34,165 nucleotides of DNA. It comes from Methylobacterium bullatum. GTDB lineage: Bacteria; Pseudomonadota; Alphaproteobacteria; Rhizobiales; Beijerinckiaceae. The translations under genes and the position numbers were made by a program. This document shows positions 18,272 through 27,766 of the stretch, one piece after another. The notes under the pieces were generated by a model that saw only the letters and a program-made list of their open reading frames with translations, was not told the DNA's origin and ran no database searches. The stretch is taken from assembly GCF_014845095.1 (NCBI RefSeq), contig NZ_NKUG01000098.1, forward strand, positions 1-34,165. Direction: 5' to 3'. Within the stretch, counting starts at the first letter, position 1, and every line of letters starts with the position of its first letter.

Positions 18272-20062
18272 ATGAGTCTATCGCACAGGTTTATTGGTCT
18301 GATCACGGCTATGCTAGTATCCAGCTTGCTGCTGGCCGGGTCCATCATTCTCTATGGACGGGCTGTCGACCAAGTGAGCGCGGCCTACGCGACCCGCCAG
18401 CAATCGATCCTCCTCGCCGACGAGATCCGGCAGTCTTCGGACGATCTCACCCGGCTCGGCCGCACCTACGTCGTCACCGGCCAAGCGTCGTACAAGCAGC
18501 AATATTTGGACATCCTTGACATACGCTCCGGCCGCAAGCCGCGCCCGGAGGAGTATCATCGCATCTACTGGGATTTCGTCGCGGCCGGCGTGGCGAAGCC
18601 GCGCCCCGACGGCGAGACCGTGTCGGTGCACGACCTGATGAAGCGGCTCGGCTTCAGCCGGCAGGAAACCGACATGCTGGCGGAATCGGTCCGAAATTCC
18701 GACGGGCTGGTTCATCTCGAGGTCGAGGCGATGAATCTCGTCGAGGGCAAGGACAAGGATGGCCAGCCCCTGGCACAACCGAACCCCGCCCGAGACCGCG
18801 ATCGGGCGATCGGGCTCGTCCATTCGGAGGCCTATCACGGTTTCAAGGCGCAGATCATGAAGCCGCTCGACGCGTTCTACGGGCTGATGCAGTCCCGCAC
18901 CGACGCGGCCGTCGCGGCGGACGAAGCCCAGGCACACTTCTATTTCGCCGTCGTCGTCGGCACGCTGGTCGCCACCGTCGCCACGTTCCTGGCCCTCGGC
19001 TGGTTCGCCCACGAGGCGTTGGTCCGCGGCTATGGCGCGGTCGGCCTGGCCATGGGCCGGATCGCTGAGGGCGATTACGCCGCCGCGGTGCCCTGCCTGG
19101 ACCGCCGGGACGAGGTCGGCAGCCTCGCCCGGGGCCTCGAAGCGTTCAAGGCCAACCTCGCCCGGGACGTGGCGGAGCGTCATGCCGGGGAAACCCGACA
19201 GCGCGAGATCGCGCGCCGGGCTCAGACCGAAACCCTGGCGCAGGCCTTCGAAGCGGCTTTCGGCGGCATCGTCCGCGCCGTGGCGACCTCGGTGGGCGAA
19301 CTGCAGGACACCGCGCAGGCGATGTCGCAGATGGCCGGCGACACCGCCGACCGTTCCGGCGCGGTGATCCGTGCCGCGGAGGAGGCCTCGGCCAACGTCG
19401 CCGCCGTAGCGGCGGCGGCGGAGCAACTCAGTGCCTCGGTGTCGGAGGTCGGCCGTCAGGTCGACAGTTCGGCGGCGCTGACGCAGGCGAGCGCGACGGA
19501 GGCCGGGCGCACCGCCGGGCTGGTCCAGGATCTGAGCCGGGCGGCGACCCGCGTCGGCGACGTGGTGGCGATGATCAACGGCATCGCCAGCCAGACCAAC
19601 CTGCTCGCCCTCAACGCCACCATCGAGGCCGCGCGTGCCGGCGAAGCGGGACGCGGCTTCGCGGTGGTGGCGGCCGAGGTCAAGGAACTCGCCACCCAGA
19701 CCGCCAGGGCCACCGACGAGATCGCCTCCCAGATCGGCGACATCCAGTCGGTCACCCGGGAGGCGGTCACGGCGATCGGCGCCATCGCCGGGCGCATCGA
19801 CGACTTGAGCGGGATCTCGGGCGCGATCGCGGCCGCGGTGGAGGAACAGGGGGCAGCGACCCGGGAGATCGTTCGCAACATCCACCAGACCGCCGATGGC
19901 ACCGGTCAGGTCACGTCTCATATCGGCGGCGTCGCCGACGCGGCGCAGAGGGCCGGCGGAGCGGCCGAGAGGGTGCTTTCCGTCGCCTCCTCGGTCTCGC
20001 ACGATGCCGACCATCTCGATGCCGAAGTCACCCGTTTTCTGGCGCAGCTTCGCGCCGCCTGA
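18272..20062 (+). CDS. Transmembrane methyl-accepting chemotaxis protein
   Basis: 596 residues with classical chemoreceptor architecture. It has a membrane helix at about 7-29, a periplasmic sensor region 30-222, a second helix 223-245, HAMP 248-300 and a cytoplasmic signalling hairpin from about 330 to 590. The hairpin tip is canonical: [18 protein letters not shown] (438-455) then [15 protein letters not shown], so it should couple to CheW/Che[13 protein letters not shown] (523-534) is a typical C-terminal helix motif. The sensor domain contains [19 protein letters not shown] followed by [18 protein letters not shown], a pattern shared by a subgroup of alphaproteobacterial sensors; the ligand is unknown. 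ATG 18272 directly precedes the first helix. It lies divergently between the permease-hdaA operon and purM. Confidence 0.93.
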   Translation: MSLSHRFIGLITAMLVSSLLLAGSIILYGRAVDQVSAAYATRQQSILLADEIRQSSDDLTRLGRTYVVTGQASYKQQYLDILDIRSGRKPRPEEYHRIYWDFVAAGVAKPRPDGETVSVHDLMKRLGFSRQETDMLAESVRNSDGLVHLEVEAMNLVEGKDKDGQPLAQPNPARDRDRAIGLVHSEAYHGFKAQIMKPLDAFYGLMQSRTDAAVAADEAQAHFYFAVVVGTLVATVATFLALGWFAHEALVRGYGAVGLAMGRIAEGDYAAAVPCLDRRDEVGSLARGLEAFKANLARDVAERHAGETRQREIARRAQTETLAQAFEAAFGGIVRAVATSVGELQDTAQAMSQMAGDTADRSGAVIRAAEEASANVAAVAAAAEQLSASVSEVGRQVDSSAALTQASATEAGRTAGLVQDLSRAATRVGDVVAMINGIASQTNLLALNATIEAARAGEAGRGFAVVAAEVKELATQTARATDEIASQIGDIQSVTREAVTAIGAIAGRIDDLSGISGAIAAAVEEQGAATREIVRNIHQTADGTGQVTSHIGGVADAAQRAGGAAERVLSVASSVSHDADHLDAEVTRFLAQLRAA

Positions 20063-20277
20063 GGACGATGCTCCGATCCGCGCAAAGGCGTCGCCTGTCC
20101 GGTTCATCGAAGCGGGCGCGGGGATCGGCGAGCCCGGTGCGGCCCTCGTCGAACGGTTGAGGCGATCGAAATCTGCTTCCGCGCCCGGCACCGGGTGCCG
20201 AACTCGTCCGCGACGACTCGCCGAGACCGCCGCGACCCGTTAAAGCAGCCGGGACAGGACGTTGAGACGAGGTGCCG

Positions 20278-21360
20278 ATGACGGCCGAGAGCAAGAACGG
20301 CGAGAGCCGGAACGGAATGACCTACGCGGATGCGGGCGTCGATATCGATGCGGGCAACGCCATGGTCGAGACGATCAAGCCGCTGGTGCGCTCCACCCGC
20401 CGGCCCGGCGCGGATGCCGAGATCGGCGGGTTCGGCGGGTTGTTCGACCTGAAGGCCGCCGGCTTCTCCGACCCGATTCTGGTGGCGGCCAATGACGGCG
20501 TCGGCACCAAGGTCAAGATCGCCATCGAGACCGGCCGCCACGATACGATCGGCGTCGATCTCGTGGCGATGTGCGTGAACGACATCATCGTCCAGGGCGC
20601 CGAGCCGCTGTTCTTCCTCGATTATTACGCCACCGGCAAGCTGGTGCCGGGCGTCGGCACCGACATCGTGCGCGGGATCGCGGCGGGCTGCCGGATCGCG
20701 GGCTGCGCGCTCATCGGTGGCGAGACCGCCGAGATGCCGGGCCTCTACGACGGGTCGGATTACGATCTGGCCGGCTTCAGCGTCGGCGCCGCCGAGCGTG
20801 GCAAGCTCCTGCCACGTCCCGGCATCGCGCCAGGCGACGTCGTCCTCGGCCTGCCCTCCTCCGGGGTGCATTCCAACGGCTTCTCGCTGGTCCGCCGGAT
20901 CGTCGAGGCAAGCGGCCTCTCCTACGACGACCCGGCCCCGTTCGAGCCGTCGCGCTCGCTGGGCGACGCTCTCCTCGAGCCGACCCGGATCTATGTGAAG
21001 CCGCTGCTGGCCGCCCTGAAGGCAACCGACGGGATCAAGGCGCTCGCCCACATCACCGGCGGCGGCTTTCCCGACAACCTGCCCCGCGTCCTGCCCGACG
21101 GTGTCGGCATCAGCATAGACCTCGACGCGATCATTCCGCCGCCCGTCTTCGGATGGATCTCGAAGGTCGGCGGGGTCGCGGAATCCGAAATGCTGCGCAC
21201 CTTCAATTGCGGTATCGGCATGGTGGCGGTGGTCTCGCCGGAGAGCGTGTCGGCGGTGACCCGGGCGCTCGACACCGCAGGCGCCTCGCCGATCCGCCTC
21301 GGGCTCATCACCGAGCGCGGACCCGATCCGGTGACCTTCCAGGGCAAGCTCGCCCTGTGA
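20278..21360 (+). CDS. purM: Phosphoribosylformylglycinamidine cyclo-ligase (AIR synthetase)
   Basis: 360 residues. It catalyses the ATP-dependent ring closure of FGAM to AIR, step five of de novo purine synthesis. Diagnostic blocks are [27 protein letters not shown] (nucleotide/phosphate loop), [22 protein letters not shown] and [17 protein letters not shown]. Length is normal. ATG 20278 has a purine-rich GACGAGG site upstream; a GTG six bases earlier is less likely. The stop overlaps the purN start (TGATG), so the two steps are translationally coupled. No PurR-type or riboswitch element is evident in the 215 bp upstream. Confidence 0.97.
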   Translation: MTAESKNGESRNGMTYADAGVDIDAGNAMVETIKPLVRSTRRPGADAEIGGFGGLFDLKAAGFSDPILVAANDGVGTKVKIAIETGRHDTIGVDLVAMCVNDIIVQGAEPLFFLDYYATGKLVPGVGTDIVRGIAAGCRIAGCALIGGETAEMPGLYDGSDYDLAGFSVGAAERGKLLPRPGIAPGDVVLGLPSSGVHSNGFSLVRRIVEASGLSYDDPAPFEPSRSLGDALLEPTRIYVKPLLAALKATDGIKALAHITGGGFPDNLPRVLPDGVGISIDLDAIIPPPVFGWISKVGGVAESEMLRTFNCGIGMVAVVSPESVSAVTRALDTAGASPIRLGLITERGPDPVTFQGKLAL

Positions 21361-22028
21361 TGGCTCCCCGACCCAAGATGCGGGTCGCGATCCTGATCTC
21401 GGGACGCGGCTCGAACATGGTCTCGCTGATCGAGGCCGCGAAGGCCCCGGATTATCCGGCCGAGATCGTCCTCGTCGCCTCCAACCGGCCGGAGGCGGGC
21501 GGGCTCGCCCATGCGGCGAGCGCCGGGATCGCCACGACGGCGCTCGATCACCGCGCCTATCCCGACAGGGCGAGCTTCGATGCCGCCCTGAACGCGGAAC
21601 TCGAAGCGGCCGGGATCGAGCTCGTCGTGCTGGCCGGCTTCATGCGGATTCTCTCCGCGGGCTTCGTCGAGGCGTGGGCCGGGCGGATGATCAACATCCA
21701 TCCTTCGCTGCTGCCGCTGTTTCGCGGCGTCCATACCCACGAGCAGGCCCTGGCGGCGGGCGTGCGGCTGCACGGCTGCACGGTGCATTACGTGGTGCCG
21801 GAACTCGATGCCGGGCCGATCGTGGCCCAGGCCGCCGTCCCGGTCCTGCCGGACGACGATGCCGACAGTCTCGCCGCGCGCATTCTCGTGGAGGAACACC
21901 TCCTCTACCCGCGTGCCCTGGCGCTGATCGCCGGCGGACGGGCAAGGCTGGAGAGTGGCCGCGTCGTGTTCGCCGGAGACATCAGGCCGGCCCAGGGGGC
22001 CTTGCTCAGCCTGCCCGCGCAAGGATGA
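21360..22028 (+). CDS. purN: Phosphoribosylglycinamide formyltransferase
   Basis: 222 residues. It transfers a formyl group from 10-formyl-THF to GAR, step three of purine synthesis. The nucleotide loop ILISGRGSNM, the catalytic INIHPSLLPLF (Asn and His) and HGCTVHYVVPELDAGPIVAQ (catalytic Asp) are all intact. It starts within the purM stop codon (TGATG). Slightly longer than the E. coli enzyme because of C-terminal residues. A hairpin (22038-22065) follows. Confidence 0.97.
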   Translation: MAPRPKMRVAILISGRGSNMVSLIEAAKAPDYPAEIVLVASNRPEAGGLAHAASAGIATTALDHRAYPDRASFDAALNAELEAAGIELVVLAGFMRILSAGFVEAWAGRMINIHPSLLPLFRGVHTHEQALAAGVRLHGCTVHYVVPELDAGPIVAQAAVPVLPDDDADSLAARILVEEHLLYPRALALIAGGRARLESGRVVFAGDIRPAQGALLSLPAQG

Positions 22029-22037
22029 GGCCCGAGC

Positions 22038-22065
22038 CGCCGATCCCGAGATATCGAGATCGGCG
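22038..22065. terminator. Hairpin between convergent purN and lipoprotein gene
   Basis: CGCCGATC (22038-22045) and GATCGGCG (22058-22065) form a perfect 8-bp stem around a 12-base loop, just after the purN stop and just beyond the stop of the convergent gene. No T-run follows, so it is a weak or Rho-assisted terminator candidate. Confidence 0.45.
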
Positions 22066-22076
22066 ATGATGACGGC

Positions 22077-22454
22077 TTACGCCGGGCGCGGCAGGCTGCA
22101 GCTGTCGAGGGCCGACAGCGCCTTGGCGCGGGCGGAATCGTTGAAATAGCCGGTGGTGCGGTAGGATTCGAGCTCGGCCGGGTTGAGGCTCGCCAGGGTC
22201 TGCTTGGCGTAGCAGCCGCACGGGCGAGCGAGCGACGCCTCGGGGACGCTCTGCAGGCGGGCCTGCGTCACCGTGCAGGCGTGGCGCACACGACCGGTGA
22301 GGTTGCCGGCGGAAGCCGTCTTCAGGGCCGGATCGGGCGTGTAGCCTTCGAGGGAGGCCGTGGGCGTCCCCTTGTTCGCGTTACACGCGGCGAGCAGGGA
22401 GATGAGGCCGGCGGCGAGCAGGATCCGGCCGGTGCGCGGAGCGATGGAGCGCAT
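22077..22454 (-). CDS. Small secreted lipoprotein, cysteine-containing
   Basis: 125 residues from ATG 22452-22454. A basic start (MRSIAPRTGR) is followed by a hydrophobic stretch ending LISLLAAC, a clear lipobox with the lipidated cysteine at about residue 24. The mature part contains further cysteines (HACTVTQ, RPCGCYAKQ, LDSCSLPRP) that could form disulfides in the periplasm. A conserved ASLNPAELESYRTTGYFND helix pair follows. I do not recognise a named family. The frame extends upstream to 22574, but the lipobox argues for the internal start. Confidence 0.75.
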   Translation of the reverse strand: MRSIAPRTGRILLAAGLISLLAACNANKGTPTASLEGYTPDPALKTASAGNLTGRVRHACTVTQARLQSVPEASLARPCGCYAKQTLASLNPAELESYRTTGYFNDSARAKALSALDSCSLPRPA

Positions 22455-22468
22455 GGAATGTGGGGTCC

Positions 22469-22502
22469 GTGAAAGGGATTCGGTTAAGGGAATTCCTTTC
22501 AC
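22469..22502. promoter_or_regulatory. 13-bp inverted repeat before the lipoprotein gene
   Basis: GTGAAAGGGATTC (22469-22481) and GAATTCCTTTCAC (22490-22502) pair at 12 of 13 positions around an 8-base loop GGTTAAGG. It lies 15-48 bases upstream of the lipoprotein start. No T-run adjoins it, so an operator or a leader hairpin are both possible. Confidence 0.45.
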
Positions 22503-22625
22503 GCCCGGCAGGACTCGCGCGCAAGGGCGTTCGCGCCACACCCGGCATCGTTCCGCGCCACGCTCCCGGTTCACCGGACGACGATGCGATCACGAACCCG
22601 TTGGCGGCGCGAAAGCCGGTCGGGC

Positions 22626-23048
22626 TCAGCCGACGATGTCGGAATCGTGGAAGAACTGCGCGATCTCGATCTTCGCGTTCTCGGCGCTGTCCGAACCGTG
22701 CACTGTGTTCTCACCGACCGACTCGGAGAAGGTCTTGCGGATGGTGCCCTCGTCGGCGTTGGCCGGGTTGGTGGCGCCCATCACGGTGCGGTAGGCGGCG
22801 ACGGCGTTCTCGCCCTCGAGCACCTGCACGACCACGGGGCCCGAGGTCATGAAGGAGACGAGTTCACCGAAGAACGGGCGCTCCTTGTGAATCTCGTAGA
22901 ACTTTTCGGCCTGGGCCTGGGTCATCTGGATGCGACGCTGGCCGACGATGCGCAGGCCCGCCTTCTCGATCACGGCATTCACGGCGCCGGTGAGGTTCCG
23001 CTTGGTCGCGTCGGGCTTCAGGATGGAGAAAGTGCGCTCGGTGGCCAT
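22626..23048 (-). CDS. ndk: Nucleoside diphosphate kinase
   Basis: 140 residues. It exchanges the gamma phosphate between nucleoside triphosphates and diphosphates. The N-terminus [15 protein letters not shown] and the catalytic motif [12 protein letters not shown] with active histidine 117 are diagnostic, and the length is standard. A housekeeping promoter is recognisable upstream. Neighbouring PurM/PurN place it near other nucleotide genes, but it is not in their operon. Confidence 0.98.
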   Translation of the reverse strand: MATERTFSILKPDATKRNLTGAVNAVIEKAGLRIVGQRRIQMTQAQAEKFYEIHKERPFFGELVSFMTSGPVVVQVLEGENAVAAYRTVMGATNPANADEGTIRKTFSESVGENTVHGSDSAENAKIEIAQFFHDSDIVG

Positions 23049-23361
23049 GTTCAGTCCGGTTATGTTCGCTCAGCCGAAAACGGCTTCGGCGGCCGGCTTA
23101 TAGCGGGCACGCCCCGTCCTCTCAACCCGAAGGACGAAGACGGCGCATCCACAGCGGAATTCCCTTGGTCATGGCTTCGGCGCAACAGTGCCGGAAATTC
23201 GCCCGATTGCTGGTGTCTTCTCACAGCAGAAGACGCCGGCCCGGACCGTTCTCCACGTCCGGCGCGGCCACGACCAAGCTCTCGACCCCAGGCTCACGAC
23301 CCTTCGCGACGCTCCCGCCGATGCGCCGCGGCCCTTCACAGGCACCAAGAGACCAAAAGCC
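23049..23361. other. Divergent intergenic region between ndk and the DUF2147 gene
   Basis: 313 bp containing the ndk promoter at its left end. I see no credible coding region and no clear promoter or structured RNA for the DUF2147 gene in the rest. Confidence 0.5.
23098..23125 (-). promoter_or_regulatory. Housekeeping-type promoter of ndk
   Basis: On the minus strand TTGAGA (23120-23125) and CTATAA (23098-23103) are separated by 16 bases, close to the alphaproteobacterial CTTGAC-N17-CTATAT pattern. Transcription would start about 40 bases before the ndk ATG. Confidence 0.55.
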
Positions 23362-23901
23362 ATGCGCGTTGCCCTGACCTCCGCCTTCCTGCTTTCCGGA
23401 CTCGTCGCCGCCGCTGCGGCCCCGTCGAAGGACCCGTCCGGCACCTGGCTCACGAAGGATGGCCGCGCCAAGATCCGCATCGATCATTGCGGCCCGAACA
23501 GCGCGAACATCTGCGGTAAGGTCGTGTGGCTGAAGACGCCGACCACCGAGACGGGTGCGCCGCGCACCGACGCCAAGAACCCCGACCCGAAGAAGCGCCT
23601 GCGCCCGGTCATCGGCCTGCAGCTCATCGAAGGTCTCGCCCCCGACGAAGAGAAGTTCTCCGGCGACATCTACAATATCGACGAGGGCAAGATCTATCAG
23701 GTCAGCCTGGAGCGTGAATCCGGCTCCGAGTTGAGCGTGTCCGGATGCCTTCTCAAGGTCCTGTGCGGCTCGGAAACCTGGACCCGCGTGCCGGACGTGA
23801 ACCAGCAGGCCGCCGTGACTCCGGCTTCCGAAGCCGCTCCCAAGCCGGCGCCGAAGCCCGCGGCCAAGCCGGCCGCGCCTCAGGTCGAAGCCAAGAAGTA
23901 G
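23362..23901 (+). CDS. Secreted DUF2147 domain protein
   Basis: 179 residues. A signal peptide MRVALTSAFLLSGLVAAAAA is followed by a DUF2147 domain (about 24-145): PSGTWLTKDGRAKIRI, then CGKVVWLK, RLRPVIGLQLIEGL, FSGDIYNIDEGKIY and a closing GSETWTRV. DUF2147 proteins are periplasmic, beta-barrel, lipocalin-like and of unknown ligand. Two cysteine pairs (HCG/ICG and GCL/LCG) may form disulfides. The C-terminal tail of about 25 residues is a proline/lysine/alanine repeat (PKPAPKPAAKPAA), possibly a cell-wall-spanning or low-complexity linker. ATG 23362 is set by the signal peptide. Confidence 0.85.
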   Translation: MRVALTSAFLLSGLVAAAAAPSKDPSGTWLTKDGRAKIRIDHCGPNSANICGKVVWLKTPTTETGAPRTDAKNPDPKKRLRPVIGLQLIEGLAPDEEKFSGDIYNIDEGKIYQVSLERESGSELSVSGCLLKVLCGSETWTRVPDVNQQAAVTPASEAAPKPAPKPAAKPAAPQVEAKK

Positions 23902-23905
23902 CGGC

Positions 23906-24541
23906 TCAGATCGCGGCGAGGCCCCGTTTCACGGCGGGCCTCGCCAGGACTGTGTCGAGCCAGCGACGGACATTCGGCAGGGTCGCCAGATCGATTCCCT
24001 GCTTCTCGTGATGCTTGGCCCAGGTCAGGATCGCGATGTCGGCGATGGAATACGTATCGGCGATGTAGTCGCGATCCGCCAAGCGCCGGTCGAGCACGCC
24101 GTAGAGACGATGGGCTTCCGCCGAGAACCGTTCGATGGCGTAGGGGATCTTCTCCTCCGCATGGATGCGGAAATGGTGCATCTGACCGAGCATCGGTCCG
24201 AAGCCCCCGACCTGCCAGAACAGCCACTCGTCCACGGCCACCCGGGCGCGTTCGTCGGTGGGGTAGAGGCAGCCGGTCTTTCGCCCTAGATATTGCAGGA
24301 TCGCCCCCGATTCGAAGACCGTGATCGGCTTGGCCCCCGGGCCGTCCGGGTCGACGATGGCCGGGATCTTGTTGTTGGGTGAGATCGCCAGAAAGTCCGG
24401 CGCCAGCTGGTCGCCCTTGCCGATATTCACCGGCACCACCCGGTAGGGCAGACCGCACTCCTCCAGCATGATGGGGATCTTCCAACCGTTGGGCGTGCCC
24501 CAGGTATGGAGGTCGATGGGCTTCTGGGTGGCGGCGGCCAT
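23906..24541 (-). CDS. Glutathione S-transferase family protein (YfcG/YghU-like)
   Basis: 211 residues. The N-terminal thioredoxin-like domain starts IDLHTWGTPNGWKIPIMLEE; the TPNGWK turn is typical of the Nu-class disulfide-bond oxidoreductases such as YfcG and YghU. The glutathione-binding NNKIPAIVDPDG (cis-proline loop) and ITVFESGAILQYL (Glu-Ser) follow. The helical C-terminal domain has YIADTYSIADIAILTW, the GST N-capping box. It is predicted to be cytosolic, acting on disulfides or electrophiles with glutathione. Its stop faces that of the DUF2147 gene four bases away. Confidence 0.9.
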   Translation of the reverse strand: MAAATQKPIDLHTWGTPNGWKIPIMLEECGLPYRVVPVNIGKGDQLAPDFLAISPNNKIPAIVDPDGPGAKPITVFESGAILQYLGRKTGCLYPTDERARVAVDEWLFWQVGGFGPMLGQMHHFRIHAEEKIPYAIERFSAEAHRLYGVLDRRLADRDYIADTYSIADIAILTWAKHHEKQGIDLATLPNVRRWLDTVLARPAVKRGLAAI

Positions 24542-24752
24542 GGGAAACGTTCCGCTCCTGTCAGGGTCGCATCATGTCGCCGGATCAAACCGGGCGAGGG
24601 GCGGATGGTTGCAGGATCCGCGCCGCCATCGAACGGTGGACGGTGTGCCGCGGCACCGCGAAGGATCTTGCCCTTTCCCCGACTTCTGGCTGTGATGATG
24701 GCGGTTCCGGCGCCTCACCGTGAGCGCAGGACAACAGCCTGGGGTTGCAATC

Positions 24753-25022
24753 ATGCGGTTTCGTTTTCTTCCGGCCGCGGTGGTCGCGGCGTCGATGGTG
24801 CTGGGTTTCGCGACGACGGCGTCCGCCAAGGACCCCGTTGCCGCCGCTCCGGAGCCCGCCGCGAAGGAACTGACGGTCGGGCAGAGCGCCGCCCGCGAGC
24901 GGCAGAAGAAATGCGGTGCCGAGTGGCGCGCCCTCTCGGTTGCCGACAAGGCCGCGCAGGGGCCGAAATGGCCGCAATATTTCAGCAAATGCGTCAAGCG
25001 CTTGAAGGAGATCAAGGCCTGA
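24753..25022 (+). CDS. Small secreted protein with two conserved cysteines
   Basis: 89 residues. The signal peptide (MRFRFLPAAVVAASMVLGF, cleavage near TASA-KD at about residue 26) is followed by an alanine/proline linker and a domain with QKKCGAEWRALSVADKA and WPQYFSKCVKRLKEIKA. The CxxEW and SxC pattern recurs in short alphaproteobacterial periplasmic proteins, with faint likeness to PsiF repeats, but I cannot name the family. ATG 24753 is chosen because it starts the signal peptide; an in-frame upstream GTG (24720) does not. Confidence 0.75.
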   Translation: MRFRFLPAAVVAASMVLGFATTASAKDPVAAAPEPAAKELTVGQSAARERQKKCGAEWRALSVADKAAQGPKWPQYFSKCVKRLKEIKA

Positions 25023-25086
25023 TCTAGTTCGATTCGGGACCGGCTCGAGCTACGATTGCTCCGGGCCGGAGCGGAGAAACGGGCGG

Positions 25087-25503
25087 ATGCGGGAACGCGA
25101 GGCGCTGCAGCGCGTGGTGGCGGTGGCCGCGATCATACCGGTGGCGTCGGGGCTCTTCGGAATCCTGTTCGGGCTCGGAGGAGTCGGCGGCGACAGCCTG
25201 TCCCAGATCTCCGCCGACAGCCATTTCCGCTATCTGTCGGGGCTGCTGACGGGCATCGGCATCCTGTTCTGGAGCTGCGTACCGGCCATCGAGGCGAAGT
25301 CGCGCCTGTTCCGCTTCCTGACCCTCGTCGTCGTGCTCGGCGGGCTGGCGCGGTTGCTGGGCCTCTACCTCACCGGCCTGCCCTCGGCGGTGATGCTGGG
25401 TGCCCTGGCGATGGAACTGGTGGTGACGCCCCTCCTCTGCCTCTGGCAAATGCGGGTCGCGGCCAAGGCCGCGGATGCGGCGGCGGCCGGGCCTTCTCCG
25501 TGA
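25087..25503 (+). CDS. DUF4345 family membrane protein, first gene of efflux module
   Basis: 138 residues with four membrane helices (about 9-31, 48-67, 77-96, 101-122). The helix-loop pattern ISADSHFRYLSGLLTGIGI followed by RLFRFLTLVVVLGGLARLLGL is the DUF4345 signature. The function of this family is unknown. Its stop overlaps the next start (GTGA, 25500-25503), so it is likely expressed together with the FUSC pump component. Confidence 0.85.
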   Translation: MREREALQRVVAVAAIIPVASGLFGILFGLGGVGGDSLSQISADSHFRYLSGLLTGIGILFWSCVPAIEAKSRLFRFLTLVVVLGGLARLLGLYLTGLPSAVMLGALAMELVVTPLLCLWQMRVAAKAADAAAAGPSP

Positions 25504-27524
25504 GCGTGATTTCTGCCGGAACACGCCCCTCCCCGGTCGACCGCGCCCTTTCGCTCATGGAGCGCATCGTCCCCGCGCCCTCCGCCTGGGCTTTCGCCCT
25601 GCGGATCTGGCTCGCCATGGTGCTGGCCCTCTACGCCGCGTTCTGGCTTCAGCTCTCCGGCGCCTCGTCGGCCGCCGTCTGCGTGGCGATCCTGGCCCAG
25701 CCCAAACGCGGACAGGCCCTGTCCAAGGCACTGTACCGCTTTCTCGGCACCCTGGCGGGGGGCGCGATATCGATCCTGCTGATCGGTGCGTTCGGACAGG
25801 ACAGGGTTCTCCTCTTGGTCTCCGTGGCGACCTGGCTCGGCCTCTGCGTCTTCGTCGCCCACTTCCTGCAGGACACGCGGGCCTATGGCGCCATGCTGGC
25901 GGGCTACACTGTCGCCATCGTCGCCGTCGCCCATATCGACACGCCGCAGGCGGTCTTCGAGGCCGCCATCGACCGCGTCGCGGCGATCACCATCGGCATC
26001 GTCGCCATTACCTTCATCAACGACGCCCTGGCCTCGCCGAGCACGTGGCGCACCCTGCGCAAGCCGCTCTCCGAGGCCCTGTCGGCCACCCGGGCCTTCG
26101 CCCGCGAGACCCTGTCCCAGGCGGATCCCGGCTCGGAGCGGGCGGCGGCCCTGATCCGGCAGATCGCGGTGATGCGCGCCGATGCCAGCGCCATCGGCGG
26201 CGAGCTCGACGACGGCGCCCGCCGGGGCGCCGGGGCGCGCAGCGCCATCGCCGCGCTCTACGCCATGGCGGCGGCGAGCCGCGCCTTCACCGCCGCCGCT
26301 GCGATGCTGGGTCGCGACAGCGCGGCCGTCGCCGAGGCCCGCCGGATCTGCCTGGGTCTCACCGATGACGGGACGCCCGATGCCGAGGCGGCCGCGCATC
26401 GCCTCGGTGCCCTGGTGGATGAGGCGATCCAGGGTGGGACGAACGAGCCCCTGGAGATCCTGGCGCTACAGCGCGGCCTCGATTTCGCGCGCGCCGCCTC
26501 CTTCGCCGCGGACGGATTGAACGCCCTCTCCACCGGCTGCCGACCGAAGCGCGATGTCGCCCTGCCGACGCATCGCGACATGCCCGTGGCCCTTCGCGGC
26601 GCGGCGCGGGTGGGAATCGCCTTTGGCGCCACCGCCCTCCTCCTCATCGCCGCCGGCTGGCCCGCCACGTCCTTCGCCCTGGTGCAGGTGGCGGCGACCT
26701 GTTCGCTCTCGGCCATCGCGCCGGATTCGAAGGCCTTTGCCCGGGGCGTACTCATCGGAATGCCCGTGGCGGCGCTCTGCGCCGGAATCGTGCTCTTCGG
26801 CGTGCTGGGGGGCGAGCAGGGCTTCCCGCTGCTCGCCATCGCCATCGCGCCGGTGATCTTCGTGGCGTGCTTTCTCAGCCTGAATCCGCCGACCTTCGGA
26901 ATCGGCTTCATCCTGCTCGTGTTCTTCATGGTCCTCCTGTCGCCGTCCAACCCGCAGACCTACGACGGACAGACCTTCCTGGCGAACGCGTTCCTGGTGA
27001 CCATGGCGGCCTGCATCTTGTTCGTCGCGGTGCGGATCGTGCTGCCGATCTCGCGCGCCCAGCGCCGCGCCTTCGCCCTCGATTCGGCCCGGGATTCGGT
27101 GCTGGACGCGCTGGCCGGCGATGGCGGCGACGCCACCACCCGCACCAGCCTCAACAGCGATCGGCTGCTGCAATTCTCGCAATGGAGTTCGGGCAGCGGC
27201 GCCGTCCGCGCGGCGAGCCTGGAGCGTGCCTTCGACCTGGCCCGGCTGGAATCCGCCGCCGCCCGCGCCCATGCCCAGCTGTGCCGCCTCCCCGACGATC
27301 CCGCCCTGAACGATGCCGCGAGGCAGGCGCGGGAGGGGCTGGAGGCGGCGGACGCGGCCACGCTCGCCCGGTCCGTTCGCGCGTTCCTCCGGCACGGCCG
27401 ATCCGTGAGCGCCCCGACGCGGCTCGACACCGCCCGCCTCGTCAGCGACCTGGTGACGGCGGGCGGCATCATGGAGAGCCAGCACCGCCTCCTGCGCCGC
27501 CTCGGCATCCTGCGACCGGCCTGA
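25500..27524 (+). CDS. FUSC family inner-membrane efflux protein (AaeB-like)
   Basis: 674 residues with two membrane blocks, about 28-190 and 365-515, separated and followed by soluble helical domains; this duplicated layout is that of FUSC/AaeB proteins. Family features include SSAAVCVAILAQPKRGQAL after the first helix, YRFLGTLAGGAISILLIG and, in the second block, GWPATSFALVQVAATCSL and FGIGFILLVFFMVLLSPSN. AaeB-type pumps export aromatic carboxylic acids with an AaeA membrane-fusion partner, which is present downstream. The start is uncertain: GTG 25500 overlaps the previous stop, and ATG 25557 also precedes the first helix. Confidence 0.88.
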   Translation: MSVISAGTRPSPVDRALSLMERIVPAPSAWAFALRIWLAMVLALYAAFWLQLSGASSAAVCVAILAQPKRGQALSKALYRFLGTLAGGAISILLIGAFGQDRVLLLVSVATWLGLCVFVAHFLQDTRAYGAMLAGYTVAIVAVAHIDTPQAVFEAAIDRVAAITIGIVAITFINDALASPSTWRTLRKPLSEALSATRAFARETLSQADPGSERAAALIRQIAVMRADASAIGGELDDGARRGAGARSAIAALYAMAAASRAFTAAAAMLGRDSAAVAEARRICLGLTDDGTPDAEAAAHRLGALVDEAIQGGTNEPLEILALQRGLDFARAASFAADGLNALSTGCRPKRDVALPTHRDMPVALRGAARVGIAFGATALLLIAAGWPATSFALVQVAATCSLSAIAPDSKAFARGVLIGMPVAALCAGIVLFGVLGGEQGFPLLAIAIAPVIFVACFLSLNPPTFGIGFILLVFFMVLLSPSNPQTYDGQTFLANAFLVTMAACILFVAVRIVLPISRAQRRAFALDSARDSVLDALAGDGGDATTRTSLNSDRLLQFSQWSSGSGAVRAASLERAFDLARLESAAARAHAQLCRLPDDPALNDAARQAREGLEAADAATLARSVRAFLRHGRSVSAPTRLDTARLVSDLVTAGGIMESQHRLLRRLGILRPA

Positions 27525-27536
27525 TGGAGGCGCCCC

Positions 27537-27731
27537 ATGCGGCATGACATCGATCTCGGCGGCGTCCTGATCTCGCCTTTCGTCGCCTATGTGCTGGCGG
27601 CCCTGGCCATCATGGTGCTCCTGCGGTTTGGCTTCAGCCGCATCCGCTTCAGCCGCTACGTCGCCAACCCGCCGCTGGCCGAGGCGGGGATCTTCGTCTG
27701 CATCCTCGCGCTTCTCATCGTTCTCTTCTGA
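27537..27731 (+). CDS. DUF1656 small membrane protein (AaeX-like)
   Basis: 64 residues, two membrane helices, with the family signature DIDLGGVLISPFV at the N-terminus and NPPLAEAGIFVCILAL before the second helix. DUF1656 (AaeX) proteins accompany FUSC and HlyD components in efflux operons. A GGAGG at 27526-27530 six bases upstream sets ATG 27537. Fits between the two larger components with 12- and 35-base gaps. Confidence 0.92.
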   Translation: MRHDIDLGGVLISPFVAYVLAALAIMVLLRFGFSRIRFSRYVANPPLAEAGIFVCILALLIVLF

Positions 27732-27766
27732 GCAATGTGGCTCGCCGACATGGATCTTGCCTGACA

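Noticed and set aside
18314..20191. Long minus-strand frame opposite the membrane chemoreceptor
   Set aside because: The plus-strand receptor has all canonical MCP motifs; the antisense frame shows none of its own.
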